From an uncultured Lachnospiraceae bacterium (GTDB taxonomy: Bacteria; Bacillota; Clostridia; Lachnospirales; Lachnospiraceae), in NCBI GenBank assembly GCA_947166015.1, contig CAMVCQ010000002.1, forward strand, positions 1 to 64,000: a stretch of DNA of 64,000 bases, written 5' to 3'. How positions within the stretch are numbered: position 1 is the stretch's first letter; each line of letters starts with the position of its first letter. Below are positions 35,291 to 47,279 of this stretch, piece by piece. The notes beneath the pieces were generated by a model. It was not told the DNA's origin, did no database searches, and saw nothing but the letters and a program-made list of their open reading frames with translations. Made by a program: the position numbers and the translations under genes.

Positions 35291-38149
35291 TCAGTTGTTT
35301 TCAAACCATTCGAGGACGGCATCTCTGTCGACATCTCGAATCATCTTATACAGTATATCATATTTTGTATGCTGTTGTGAAGTCAATTTGTAATTTTTTA
35401 ACATTTTTAGTAATTCCTCTGCATTTCCAAAGTCAAACGAATCGACTAATTCGCGAACAGAGGACAGTGCCTCGGCAAACATCGTATCGTCGATGGGATC
35501 GCCCGCGTCATCAGTTGTTTCGTCATCTGCAGAAGCAGGAGAGGTGAAATCGATAAACGGCTTCAGCTTGTCAAGGTAAGACACATAATCAGCCAGAAGA
35601 GCCTCGGTTTTTGCATCGATCTCTGCGACATCCAGTGCGTCGCCGCATTTTTCGAGGTGGAACGCATCTGCTGAGAGTTTATCGGCACCGATAAGTCTGG
35701 CCGTACTCTTGAGTCCGTGAACTTGTATCGTATAGTTTCTGTAATCCTTGTTCTCCCAATATGAGCGGATTTCTGCCGGTTTAGTCTCGATAGACTGGAT
35801 AAAGTCGCCGATAGCCTCAGCCAAAGTCTCATCATCCAGACAGTTTTCTATACCGTGCTCGTAGTCCAGACCATCAAGTGAGAGGAGAAGCTTGTGCATG
35901 CGTTCTTCGTCGCTTATTTCGCCGGTGGCTTCTTCTGATGCAGTCTCAGTTTCTTCGTAAGCAGAAGCAGTAGAGTCGGTTTCGTCGAAATCATCTTCTG
36001 AGGTATCCAACTCAACAAGCTCAGGCGGAAGATGATTGATGAGTATGTCTTCCAGCTCCTCGCTGTCAATCGGCTTCGAAAGGTAATCATTGAATCCGGC
36101 ATTGATATACAGCTCTCTGGCACCCGTGATAGCGTTTGCCGTAAGAGCGATATAAGGAATGTCGTGATTAGGAGAGTTCGGAAGCTCTTTTATAGCGATC
36201 AGAGTTTCGATACCGTCCATTTTTGGCATTCTGTGATCCAAAAATACCATGTTGTAGGTGTTTTTCCTGATGAGCTCAAGTGCGGTCTTTCCGCTTAGCG
36301 CGGTATCTATCTGAATCTGGGTTTTTTTGAGAAGACCTTTAAATACTGTAAGGTTTACCTTCATATCGTCAACGATCAGGATTTTTGCCGCAGGAGCGCG
36401 CAGCTTCTCTCGGTATCTGGATTCGTTTTCGATTGATTTTTCATACATGGCGTTGTAGTCGCCTATCGGTGTCCAGTCGATCACGCCCTGGTGAAGCTCA
36501 AATGAAAAATCAGAGCCTTTTCCATAGATACTGTGAACTTCAAGCTTGGAGCCCATCATAGACAAAAGTCGCTTGACTATGTTCATTCCGAGACCGGTTC
36601 CCTCGATGTTTCTGTTTTTCTTTTCATCGAATCGGGCAAAGCGTTCAAACAGTCTTGAAACATCTTCCTCCTTCATACCGATTCCCGTATCGATAACCTG
36701 GAATGAAAGCAGTATGCTTCCTCTGTTTACCGTAGTATATCCGATGTTTAGTGTGATCGACCCCGTTTCGGTGTACTTGACGGCATTTGTGAGAAGGTTT
36801 AGCACACACTGCTTGACGCGGATCTCATCACCGAAAAGTATATGTGGGATTTCTTCATCGACATTTATTACTAAGCTTAAGTTTTTGTCCTGGGCTCTTG
36901 ACCTGATCATATTGGTGAGGTCGCTTATCAGAGAGGAAAGTTCATACTCGACAGGGATGATCTTTAGCTTGTCCGCATCGAGTCTTGAGCTGTCCAAGAG
37001 GTCATTTACGAGACTCAGTAGCGTTCTGCTCGAATCCTTGATCTCACGGGCATAACGCTCAATCTGGGTGTTGTTTGCTTCGCGTATAATGATCTCATTC
37101 ATACCCATGATCGCATTTATCGGGGTTCGTATCTCATGAGAGACAGTCGACAAAAATGAGCTCTGCGCGTCGTTTGACGCTTTTGCGACCAAAAGCTCAT
37201 TGAAAAGTTTTATACTGCTTGAAAGGTCGCGACGAAGATGACGCGTGCTTACGGCGAGGTAAAGGATAAGCAACAATACCAGTGCAAGCATCAAAGCGAT
37301 AAGAGAGGACTGCTCTAAGTCACTTGTGTTTTCCTCGAGGCTTCTGACTGTCGTAGTCATTTCAAGCATATGGTCGAAAAGATGCTTGTTGTTGTCTCTG
37401 AGGGTGGCAAACATTTTGTCAAGGCTTGCCATTTCCGAGATCAGCAGCCTGCACTTGGTTACATAGGCTACTGCTTTTTCAAACATTGGGATCTGTTTGA
37501 TGCTTTGTTCAAATACACGAAATTCAGAGTAAATGCGCCAACCGTATACCGGCGAAGTACTGTTGTTGATTACCTCGGAGGAGTAATCAGATAAGTCCTT
37601 GGATATCTGATAAAACCCTTTGACCCTTTCGCTTAGAAGCTTTTTGTCTTTTTCGGAAGTAGCAGGTGAGGACATCAGTTCTTTGTAGACCAGAGTGATG
37701 TTGTCCATGTATTCTTTGAAAAGACCTTTTGACTTGTCGTAACCACGCTTTTCGGAAATCTCTATCATTTGCTTGTAGTTTGATTCAATATGAGTGAGGA
37801 TTCCTGATATCACGTTTATATCATTTTTTGTTTCGGCGGAGTAGACGAGATCAGAAGCAGCTTTGGTGCTTTCCCTCATTTTTTTGAAAGAGTTCAAAAC
37901 CTGAGTGGAACAGGAGGGATCATTGAAGGATTCTTCAATGTTGATGTTGATCTCGTACTGCGCTGTAGAGATATAGTTCAGTTCTGTTAGGACCTTGTTG
38001 TTGACTCCTGATCGGAATAGTGTCAAAAATCCAGAATACCCAACAAACAGAAGAGCTATGATGGCAGCAAAACCAAGCATGCGTATTCGTTTTTGCATGC
38101 TTGTAAGGAAGCTTTCATTATCTTTCGGGTTGATGTACTTTTCAGCCAA
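35291..38149 (-). CDS. Hybrid sensor histidine kinase with receiver and HPt domains
   Basis: 952 aa. An N-terminal membrane helix (about 25-47), a ~230-residue helical extracellular domain and a second helix (about 285-305) precede HisKA with His338 in STVSHEIRTPINAIMG, HATPase (LTNAVKYTETGS, DTGIGMKEED, GTGLGMNIVKRLL), a receiver with Asp638 in MVFLDHRMPKMDG, and an HPt domain with His811 in IQVHGLKSTARLIGADKLS. An acidic Glu/Thr/Asp linker joins receiver and HPt, and a further helical tail follows HPt. All phosphorelay residues are present. It lies between a separate membrane sensor gene and the response regulator gene, each 16 nt away. Confidence 0.92.
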   Translation of the reverse strand: MAEKYINPKDNESFLTSMQKRIRMLGFAAIIALLFVGYSGFLTLFRSGVNNKVLTELNYISTAQYEININIEESFNDPSCSTQVLNSFKKMRESTKAASDLVYSAETKNDINVISGILTHIESNYKQMIEISEKRGYDKSKGLFKEYMDNITLVYKELMSSPATSEKDKKLLSERVKGFYQISKDLSDYSSEVINNSTSPVYGWRIYSEFRVFEQSIKQIPMFEKAVAYVTKCRLLISEMASLDKMFATLRDNNKHLFDHMLEMTTTVRSLEENTSDLEQSSLIALMLALVLLLILYLAVSTRHLRRDLSSSIKLFNELLVAKASNDAQSSFLSTVSHEIRTPINAIMGMNEIIIREANNTQIERYAREIKDSSRTLLSLVNDLLDSSRLDADKLKIIPVEYELSSLISDLTNMIRSRAQDKNLSLVINVDEEIPHILFGDEIRVKQCVLNLLTNAVKYTETGSITLNIGYTTVNRGSILLSFQVIDTGIGMKEEDVSRLFERFARFDEKKNRNIEGTGLGMNIVKRLLSMMGSKLEVHSIYGKGSDFSFELHQGVIDWTPIGDYNAMYEKSIENESRYREKLRAPAAKILIVDDMKVNLTVFKGLLKKTQIQIDTALSGKTALELIRKNTYNMVFLDHRMPKMDGIETLIAIKELPNSPNHDIPYIALTANAITGARELYINAGFNDYLSKPIDSEELEDILINHLPPELVELDTSEDDFDETDSTASAYEETETASEEATGEISDEERMHKLLLSLDGLDYEHGIENCLDDETLAEAIGDFIQSIETKPAEIRSYWENKDYRNYTIQVHGLKSTARLIGADKLSADAFHLEKCGDALDVAEIDAKTEALLADYVSYLDKLKPFIDFTSPASADDETTDDAGDPIDDTMFAEALSSVRELVDSFDFGNAEELLKMLKNYKLTSQQHTKYDILYKMIRDVDRDAVLEWFENN

Positions 38150-38165
38150 AATGCAGCCCTCCCGG

Positions 38166-39158
38166 TCAGTTTAAGTTGAGATTATCTATGTCTTCGTAGT
38201 CAATCAGGTTTTGCTCGATATCTTCGAGCATTTTCATTCTTTTTTTGATACTTACGGTAAATATTACTACACAAACAACACTTATAATGATAAATACGAT
38301 AGATATCAAAAGATATACGGTCTGTATAACGGCGTCTTCGCCTTTTAGCTCTGACAGCGGGATCGTAGTTATGACCTTCCATTTGTTTAAGCAGGTATTT
38401 GAAGCTATCACTCGTCCTTTGAGTATCATAGACAGATGATCTGAACTTGAAACTGCCTGTGAAATATCTGAATCAAGGGAATTGCCGATCTCGTCATTTT
38501 TGTCATTGGAATACAGTATGCCGTCATAGGCTGAGACAAGCCTGATCGTCATAGAGGCGTTTTCTTCGGAGTCATAGAACAGAGTGTTTAGGCTTTCACG
38601 AAGTATGGATACCATGAAAACAGTATTGGCATTGACTCTTTGTGCATAGTAGATATGCGTGTAGTCGTTGTCGTATCCTGTTGAAAAGTTCGAAGAATCA
38701 AGAGCTTCATCAGCCTGTCCGGAAAAATACTTGTAAAGAGCATTGCCAAACAGGTTTTGAGTCGTTGTATCAAGGATTCCGAGATATGTGCTGTCGTCAA
38801 AAACGATCACGCAGTCAGCGAAGTTTCCGACTGTATAGTATTTGGACAGGTCACTTCCCAGAGAGGCTTCAATGCGGATGCGCTCCTGAGATGGCATGCT
38901 TGAGCCATTGCGTTCATACGATGTGAACTCCTCGTCTGCAGTGATCCTCTCGCCGAGGTTTTTCATTATCTCCAGGCGGTCGTCGATGTTGTGTACTATT
39001 TCCCGGTTCAGCGAGGATAGAAGAGTTTTTGTGCTGCTTGATATGACGCTGTCGGTTGACAGGATGTTTCCCAGGAAAACAAGTACCACCTGACAGATGA
39101 TCAGTACAGTCCCGCATATGATCCCTGTTCTGACTATTCTTTTATATAGCTTAGACAT
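38166..39158 (-). CDS. Membrane sensor protein, Cache-like, without output domain
   Basis: 330 aa. Two membrane helices (about 10-32 and 278-300) flank an extracellular domain of about 245 residues whose pattern (ITADEEFTSYERNGS, YYTVGNFADCVIVFDDSTYL, TIRLVSAYDGILYSNDK, ASNTCLNKWKVITTIPLSEL) resembles double Cache domains of kinases and chemoreceptors. Only about 28 residues follow the second helix, with no HAMP, kinase or cyclase domain. GGAGG upstream supports ATG 39158; the frame is open to 39209. First gene of the minus operon, so it may pass ligand information to the hybrid kinase. Confidence 0.8.
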   Translation of the reverse strand: MSKLYKRIVRTGIICGTVLIICQVVLVFLGNILSTDSVISSSTKTLLSSLNREIVHNIDDRLEIMKNLGERITADEEFTSYERNGSSMPSQERIRIEASLGSDLSKYYTVGNFADCVIVFDDSTYLGILDTTTQNLFGNALYKYFSGQADEALDSSNFSTGYDNDYTHIYYAQRVNANTVFMVSILRESLNTLFYDSEENASMTIRLVSAYDGILYSNDKNDEIGNSLDSDISQAVSSSDHLSMILKGRVIASNTCLNKWKVITTIPLSELKGEDAVIQTVYLLISIVFIIISVVCVVIFTVSIKKRMKMLEDIEQNLIDYEDIDNLNLN

Positions 39159-39365
39159 AGATTTCCTCCACAATTTATGATATAAAATAAGAATATGTTT
39201 GGTTGCCAAAATATCCTAATTAAAACAAAGACTACTATATAATACCATTTTTCATGAAAAAAGAAAAGTGAAAATATCATGAGAGAAAAAATGAGAAATA
39301 TGGAGAAAAAAAGAGTATTCAAGAGAAAATATCAGATATTCATTGATTTTGCATAAGCTTATATG

Positions 39366-39394
39366 TTGCATTTTTTTCAAATAATGACTATGAT
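39366..39394 (+). promoter_or_regulatory. groESL promoter
   Basis: TTGCAT (39366-39371), 17-bp spacer, TATGAT (39389-39394). The start would fall just before the CIRCE operator. The rest of the 314-bp divergent gap (39159-39472) must also hold the promoter of the minus-strand sensor operon, which I cannot place securely. Confidence 0.8.
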
Positions 39395-39405
39395 ATGGGA
39401 TAGAT

Positions 39406-39432
39406 TTAGCACTCGACCTTTTTGAGTGCTAA
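39406..39432 (+). promoter_or_regulatory. CIRCE operator (HrcA site)
   Basis: TTAGCACTC (39406-39414), 9-bp spacer, GAGTGCTAA (39424-39432): an exact match to the CIRCE consensus. It predicts heat-inducible repression of groES-groEL by HrcA, whose gene is outside the window. Confidence 0.97.
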
Positions 39433-39472
39433 CAAATTACAAAGATCAACAAACAGAAAGGAAGGATCACAT

Positions 39473-39757
39473 ATGAAGTTAGTACCTTTGGCAGATCGTG
39501 TTGTTTTGAAGCAACTCGATGCGGAAGAGACCACAAAATCAGGGATCGTGCTGCCCGGAACAGCACAGGAGAAGCCACAGCAGGCTGAGGTTGTTGCTGT
39601 AGGACCAGGCGGTATGGTTGATGGCAAAGAGGTAGCGATGTCAGTTAAAAAGGGAGATCAGGTTATCTACTCCCGATATGCAGGCACTGATGTTAAACTT
39701 GACGGTGAGGAGTATGTAATCGTTCGTCAAAACGATATACTTGCAGTAGTAAAATAA
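39473..39757 (+). CDS. groES: Co-chaperonin GroES
   Basis: 94-aa heptameric lid of GroEL. The sequence has MKLVPLADRVVLKQLDAEE, a mobile loop TKSGIVLPGTAQEKP with the GIVLP contact motif, VVAVGPGG, VKKGDQVIYSRYAGTDVK and DILAVVK. The frame is open from 39422, but AAAGGAAGG precedes the ATG at 39473 and this is the family start. It lies directly under the CIRCE-controlled promoter and 45 nt upstream of groEL. Confidence 0.97.
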   Translation: MKLVPLADRVVLKQLDAEETTKSGIVLPGTAQEKPQQAEVVAVGPGGMVDGKEVAMSVKKGDQVIYSRYAGTDVKLDGEEYVIVRQNDILAVVK

Positions 39758-39787
39758 TATTTTTGATATTTTTGTTACAATATTTAA

Positions 39788-41424
<1,637 letters not shown>

Positions 41425-41425
<1 letters not shown>

Positions 41426-41922
41426 TGGAACAATCTTACGCAGAAGCAACTGCACAAAGGAAAAAAACCACAGGGGGCGTAGTCCTCAAGGTAGTCTGGA
41501 TAATAGCTATCGTGGCATTACTTGCCTGCATGATCATCACCACGTGGCTCGCCATACTCGGAGTGGCCGCAGGAGTGGCACTGTTCTGGTACTGGCCGAG
41601 ATTTGATGTGATGTGGGAATATGTTTACTGCGACGGTCAGCTTGATTTTGACCAGATATTCGGAGGAGAAAAAAGGAAAACCGCGCTCCGCATAGAGATA
41701 GAAAACGCCGATGTGGTTGCTCCGAGCGATTCTGACAGACTGGCTGGCTACAAACAGCTTCCGGTCAAGGATTATTCCTCGCTTGAGGACGATGCAAAAA
41801 AATACGTCGTAGTCATCAAGCTCCCGGACAAGGATGCAAAGGTTATGATAATTTTTGAACCATCAGAAAAAATGGTCGAAATGATGCACGCCAAATGTCC
41901 GAATACGGTTTACATCAACTAG
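41425..41922 (+). CDS. Small membrane protein, DUF6106-like
   Basis: 165 aa. Two adjacent membrane helices (about 20-60) are followed by a soluble beta-rich domain starting FDVMWEYVYCDGQLDFDQIFGGEKRK, with NADVVAPSDSDRLAGYKQLP and a C-terminal MIIFEPSEKMVEMM. This pattern fits DUF6106 of Lachnospiraceae. The ATG overlaps the groEL stop by one base, so it is likely expressed with the chaperonins, although the function is unknown. A strong terminator follows. Confidence 0.78.
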
Positions 41923-41938
41923 AATATGAATTTCAAAC

Positions 41939-41996
41939 GGAGTCGAGCGACTGACCACCCAACTTTTTTGGGGGCTGCTCGGCTCCTTAATTTTTT
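41939..41996 (+). terminator. Intrinsic terminator after groEL and the DUF6106-like gene
   Basis: A 10-bp stem GGAGTCGAGC/GCTCGGCTCC (41939-41948 with 41977-41986) is followed by TTAATTTTTT. The loop of 28 nt contains a further C-rich/T/G-rich pairing. Confidence 0.85.
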
Positions 41997-42022
41997 ATTA
42001 TATATTTATCCAAGTAACTGAT

Positions 42023-42161
42023 ATCGATTTTAGGTTGACTGCTTTTGTACGAGGGGGTTCGGTCGCCGCCGGTAAGAGAGCTTAGCTTGCTAAGCTCCTT
42101 ACCGCTGCGTGCGAGCATGAGTGCAAACGACCCCGAGTAAAAGCAGACAACTAAAATCGAT
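42023..42161 (+). repeat. Family A palindromic repeat (copy A4)
   Basis: Outer arms ATCGATTTTAG (42023-42033) and CTAAAATCGAT (42151-42161) are perfect; CTGCTTTTGTACGAGG follows as in the other copies. The core hairpin is GGTAAG, a bulged A, then GAGCTTAG/CTAAGCTC and CTTACC (42071-42103). The right side has AGTGCAAACG, also found at 52337-52346. It lies in the 423-bp gap upstream of guaB. Confidence 0.88.
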
Positions 42162-42174
42162 TAAGATACTATAT

Positions 42175-42282
42175 AATAAAAGATTCAGCAGTCGGGAGCA
42201 TTTCGACTTAAATAAAAGATTCAGCAGTCGGGAGCATTTCGACTTAAATAAAAAATTCAGCAGTTGGGAGCATTTCGCCCTT
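42175..42282 (+). repeat. Three tandem 36-bp repeats upstream of guaB
   Basis: Units at 42175-42210 and 42211-42246 are identical; the third (42247-42282) has four or more changes and runs into the -35 box of guaB. Each of the first two contains AGTCG/CGACT arms around GGAGCATTT. There are no spacers, so it is not a CRISPR array. Confidence 0.93.
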
Positions 42283-42309
42283 GACATTTTTACCATTTTT
42301 TGATAGCAT
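42281..42309 (+). promoter_or_regulatory. guaB promoter
   Basis: TTGACA (42281-42286), 17-bp spacer, TAGCAT (42304-42309), directly after the 36-bp repeat array and 37 nt before the guaB start. Confidence 0.85.
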
Positions 42310-42315
42310 ATTTAA

Positions 42316-44578
<2,263 letters not shown>

Positions 44579-44664
44579 AAATGACCACTTGGATTTGATT
44601 TCGTTTTATATAGAACAATAATAATTGAAGTACATATTTAGATGAATTAAATGGGGGACAAAAA

Positions 44665-45138
44665 GTGAAGGATTATCTGACTTGGGATGAATATTTTATG
44701 GGGATAGCGCTGCTTTCTGCCAAAAGGAGCAAGGATCCGCACACATCTGTGGGGGCCTGCATAGTGGGAGAGGACAACAAGATCCTTTCAATGGGGTATA
44801 ACGGTATGCCCAGGGGGTGCTCGGATGATGAGTATCCGTGGGAGCGAGAAGGCGATGAGCTTGACACAAAGTATATCTATGTGTGTCACGCAGAACTAAA
44901 CGCGATCCTAAACTATGCCGGTACTGACCTCAAGGGGGCAAAAATCTATACCACGCTTTTCCCTTGCAATGAATGCACAAAAGCCCTGATCCAGGTTGGT
45001 ATCAAAGAGGTTATATATAAGGATGATCTGTATCCCGGCTCTGCATCTGTGATCGCTGCGAAAAAAATGATGAAATCGGCAGGGATATCCTACAGGGCCT
45101 ATGAGCAAAAGGAAAAAACGATCAATCTTACGCTTTGA
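44665..45138 (+). CDS. Deoxycytidylate (dCMP) deaminase
   Basis: Converts dCMP to dUMP for thymidylate synthesis; related to ComEB. 157 aa: WDEYFMGIALLSAKRSKDP, GACIVGEDNKILSMGYNGMPRG, the zinc/catalytic HAELNAIL and the zinc Cys pair in FPCNECTKALIQ. The GTG start at 44665 follows GGGGGA. The protein ends near 45138, 22 nt before the stop of the convergent LytTR gene; its terminator lies in that gene. Confidence 0.93.
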   Translation: MKDYLTWDEYFMGIALLSAKRSKDPHTSVGACIVGEDNKILSMGYNGMPRGCSDDEYPWEREGDELDTKYIYVCHAELNAILNYAGTDLKGAKIYTTLFPCNECTKALIQVGIKEVIYKDDLYPGSASVIAAKKMMKSAGISYRAYEQKEKTINLTL

Positions 45139-45159
45139 TAAGTTTACACGTGATATTTT

Positions 45160-45876
45160 TCAGGTCGCCCGAGGGCGGCCTTTTTTTCTGCGAGGTCTTT
45201 CGCCGAATTCCTGTCTGAGACCGGATATGTATTTCCTGCCTATTTCTAAAACTGCTCCGTTGTCAAGCTCAACCGTAGCTGATGTTAAGTCGACACAGCG
45301 GATATGAATTCTGTTAACCACGTATGCACGGTGAACCCGTAAAAAATGTTCGCCATAGTTTCCCATAAAGTCGTCCAAAATCAGGTATGGAACATCAAGG
45401 ATATACGACGCCGTGTTGACGGTGACATACTTACCATTCGCTTCAAGATAGTAGATATCTTGCATTTTGAAGAGATATTTGTCATTATTGACCGGGAAAA
45501 CGATGTCGGTGCAGTCATTTTTCCCTGCCATCCTTCTGGTGCATAGGTAAACTATCTGGATGATGTCATCATTTGTGAGAGGTTTCACGAAGTAATCATA
45601 GCAATGGATCTCGTGGAACGCTTTTTTTTCCAAGTGTCTGTCTTTCGCAAAAAACAGTATCGGAACAGAGCAGTGACGGGGGATCTGCCTGACGTATTCC
45701 GCAAGGCTATAGCCCTCTTTTTCACGGCCATCAAGGTCGATAATTATCATGGAATAATTATCGGATGTGAGGAAGGTTTTGAACTCTCTTTTTGTAGAAA
45801 CAAAGCGGATAAACTTACCGTTTCTCTCACCAAGTGGCATAGGAAAATGAGCTCCGTAGATCAACACTTCAGACAT
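45160..45876 (-). CDS. LytTR-family response regulator
   Basis: 238 aa. The N-terminal receiver is partly degenerate: the phospho-acceptor region is MIIIDLDGREKEG and the Lys lies in DYFVKPLTNDD, but the acidic DD pair of strand 1 is missing (SEVLIYGAHFPMPLG). The C-terminal ~100 residues are a LytTR DNA-binding domain (DIYYLEANGKYVTVNTASYI, HFLRVHRAYVVNRIHI, LEIGRKY). The end is a basic tail RRKKGRPRAT. GGAGG upstream supports ATG 45876. It overlaps the HTH gene by 8 nt. The last codons overlap a terminator of the opposite strand. Confidence 0.87.
   Translation of the reverse strand: MSEVLIYGAHFPMPLGERNGKFIRFVSTKREFKTFLTSDNYSMIIIDLDGREKEGYSLAEYVRQIPRHCSVPILFFAKDRHLEKKAFHEIHCYDYFVKPLTNDDIIQIVYLCTRRMAGKNDCTDIVFPVNNDKYLFKMQDIYYLEANGKYVTVNTASYILDVPYLILDDFMGNYGEHFLRVHRAYVVNRIHIRCVDLTSATVELDNGAVLEIGRKYISGLRQEFGERPRRKKGRPRAT
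45163..45187 (+). terminator. Terminator of the dCMP deaminase gene inside a convergent CDS
   Basis: GGTCGCC (45163-45169), loop CGAG, GGCGGCC (45174-45180), then seven T. On the minus strand the same bases encode the last residues of the LytTR protein. Confidence 0.82.
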
Positions 45877-46213
45877 TGTTTCCTCCATTCCTGTCGGACG
45901 ATTTTTCTGAGTTTTCATAACAATAAATCAATAGATCCTGCATTACATGGTTTCCGTCAGAGGGCTTTTTGTGCGAATCATACATGACATTTTTTCTGCT
46001 GACGCCAATGAGCAGATAAAGCGGATCTGCGCCCATGTATCTGTATAGATTGATAACTTTTTTTACATCTATCGTGTATGCGCCTGACTCGAGCTTGCGG
46101 TAGTGATCCACGCTGACATCCAATATATTTGCAAGCTCTGTCTTTGACAGTCCGGCTCGAAGCCTCAGTTTTTGGAGCCTTTGTCCGATCTCTTCGTTTT
46201 CCTGTTTTCTCAT
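45869..46213 (-). CDS. XRE-type helix-turn-helix regulator
   Basis: 114 aa. Residues about 8-62 are a Cro/C1-type HTH (EIGQRLQKLRLRAGLSKTEL, VDHYRKLESGAYTIDVKKVI). The C-terminal half has no motif I know. ATG 46213 is 6 nt from GGAGG (46220-46224), which is the end of the family B repeat. It is followed by the LytTR gene with an 8-nt overlap, so the pair is an operon and probably a linked regulatory unit. Confidence 0.82.
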   Translation of the reverse strand: MRKQENEEIGQRLQKLRLRAGLSKTELANILDVSVDHYRKLESGAYTIDVKKVINLYRYMGADPLYLLIGVSRKNVMYDSHKKPSDGNHVMQDLLIYCYENSEKSSDRNGGNNV

Positions 46214-46219
46214 AATATT

Positions 46220-46584
46220 CCTCCATGACGAGCACTTGTGCGAGTCACCGCATACGTGCCTCCAGCACGTATGTCGGATCAAAGGCTATTTGTGACGCTC
46301 CGGCACAAATAGCCGTGTGAAAAATCGTTACTATTCACGGGTAACCAAACCATTCGGAATGTCCGTTCTTCTCGCTTTGACCTTGCAAGCAAGCTTGCAG
46401 ATTCAAAGCTTCGTAGAACTCTATCGTGTCTTTCAGACACACATTCCTCATGTGCTTTGGTTACCGTACACGGTTTGTATGTAATGTATATGCACACTTT
46501 AGAGCAAGCTCTAAGTGTACATATACATTACATACACCCGTGAATAGTAACGAAAAATCAGCATATCAATGCGATTTTTCACAC
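46220..46584 (-). repeat. Family B structured repeat, interrupted (copy B2)
   Basis: Inverted relative to the copy at 15820-15962 and aligned along its length. Hairpins on the + strand: GCAC/GTGC (46232-46241), CATACGTGC/GCACGTATG (46251-46273), GGCTATTTGTG/CACAAATAGCC (46284-46314), and the outer GTGTGAAAAATC/GATTTTTCACAC (46315-46326 with 46573-46584). The outer hairpin is split by the 225-bp element at 46327-46551. The GGAGG at its end serves the minus-strand HTH gene. Confidence 0.85.
46327..46551. mobile_element. 225-bp MITE-like folded element with target duplication
   Basis: Perfect 15-bp terminal inverted repeats GTTACTATTCACGGG and CCCGTGAATAGTAAC (46327-46341, 46537-46551) are flanked by an 8-bp direct repeat GAAAAATC (46319-46326, 46552-46559). 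Removing the element and one repeat restores the family B hairpin. Internally it has a branched domain closed by GGTAACCAAA/TTTGGTTACC (46340-46465) and a 16-bp perfect rod (46476-46491 with 46521-46536). No coding sequence. The remaining gap to 46688 shows nothing recognisable. Confidence 0.88.
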
Positions 46585-46688
46585 TAATCTCCATCTGCAA
46601 ACGGTTTATTTTTGCTGAGTCTGATTATACTTCATGGGGTGGGATAAAGCAACGGAAATAAATGTTAGATATAGGAAATATACTTCTG

Positions 46689-46717
46689 TTGAAGAATGAA
46701 GGCTTTCGAGTTAAAAT
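46689..46717 (+). promoter_or_regulatory. Promoter of the HTH gene at 46780
   Basis: TTGAAG (46689-46694), 17-bp spacer, TAAAAT (46712-46717), about 60 nt before the start codon. Confidence 0.65.
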
Positions 46718-46779
46718 ATACTCAGCCGCAATATGTGGTGAGGCTCAAAAAACAAAATACAAAATAGGGAGGTAGAGGA

Positions 46780-47271
46780 ATGCCTGAATACGGTTCTGGT
46801 ATGACATTACAAATCACGGATTTCGATGAATACTCGATTGCCTACGGAAAAACAGTTCGGTGTTTGAGACAGATCAGAGGTTTATCGATCGAAGAGTTGG
46901 CGGAAAAGGCAAAAATGACCGGAAAAACCATCGGAGCTATCGAGAATTGCAAAACCTGTAACCCCAGGCTTGATTCACAGGTGATGATCGGCAACGCTCT
47001 TCAGGTGGATCAAGTTGAATTCTCGCACGCAGTTGACTATACATATCGTTGCAGAAATGAGCACTCGGTGGGAGCATCAAAGCGTCTCGAGGCTTATATG
47101 GAAAAGCTTTCTAACCTTGAAAAAGAGAAAGAACCTCCCAATTTAGCCAAGCTGAAGGGAATCATAAATCTATCACTGAATGTGCTTACTTCTGCTATTT
47201 CGGAGGATGTATCGATCGTTGAGATAGGAAAAATAAGTACAGCGATACAAAATTTGGGGGGTTATTTTTGA
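46780..47271 (+). CDS. XRE-type helix-turn-helix protein
   Basis: 163 aa. Residues about 18-75 form a Cro/C1-type HTH (YGKTVRCLRQIRGLSIEELA, MTGKTIGAIENCKTCNPRLD). The rest is helical (SKRLEAYMEKLSNLEKEKEP) without a recognisable ligand or output domain. GGGAGG precedes the ATG. It is divergent from the HTH-LytTR operon, with the nested repeats between. Target genes are unknown. Confidence 0.8.
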   Translation: MPEYGSGMTLQITDFDEYSIAYGKTVRCLRQIRGLSIEELAEKAKMTGKTIGAIENCKTCNPRLDSQVMIGNALQVDQVEFSHAVDYTYRCRNEHSVGASKRLEAYMEKLSNLEKEKEPPNLAKLKGIINLSLNVLTSAISEDVSIVEIGKISTAIQNLGGYF

Positions 47272-47279
47272 AAAATAAC

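Noticed and set aside
34486-39158. Prophage or island on the minus strand
   Set aside because: The genes are ordinary two-component proteins with no integrase, repeats or phage genes at the borders.
42175-42282. CRISPR array from the 36-bp repeat length
   Set aside because: The units are directly adjacent with no spacers, only three copies exist and no cas gene is present.
46279-46497. Minus-strand 72-codon ORF inside the folded element
   Set aside because: It lies across the inverted ends and hairpins, has no ribosome binding site and no family resemblance.
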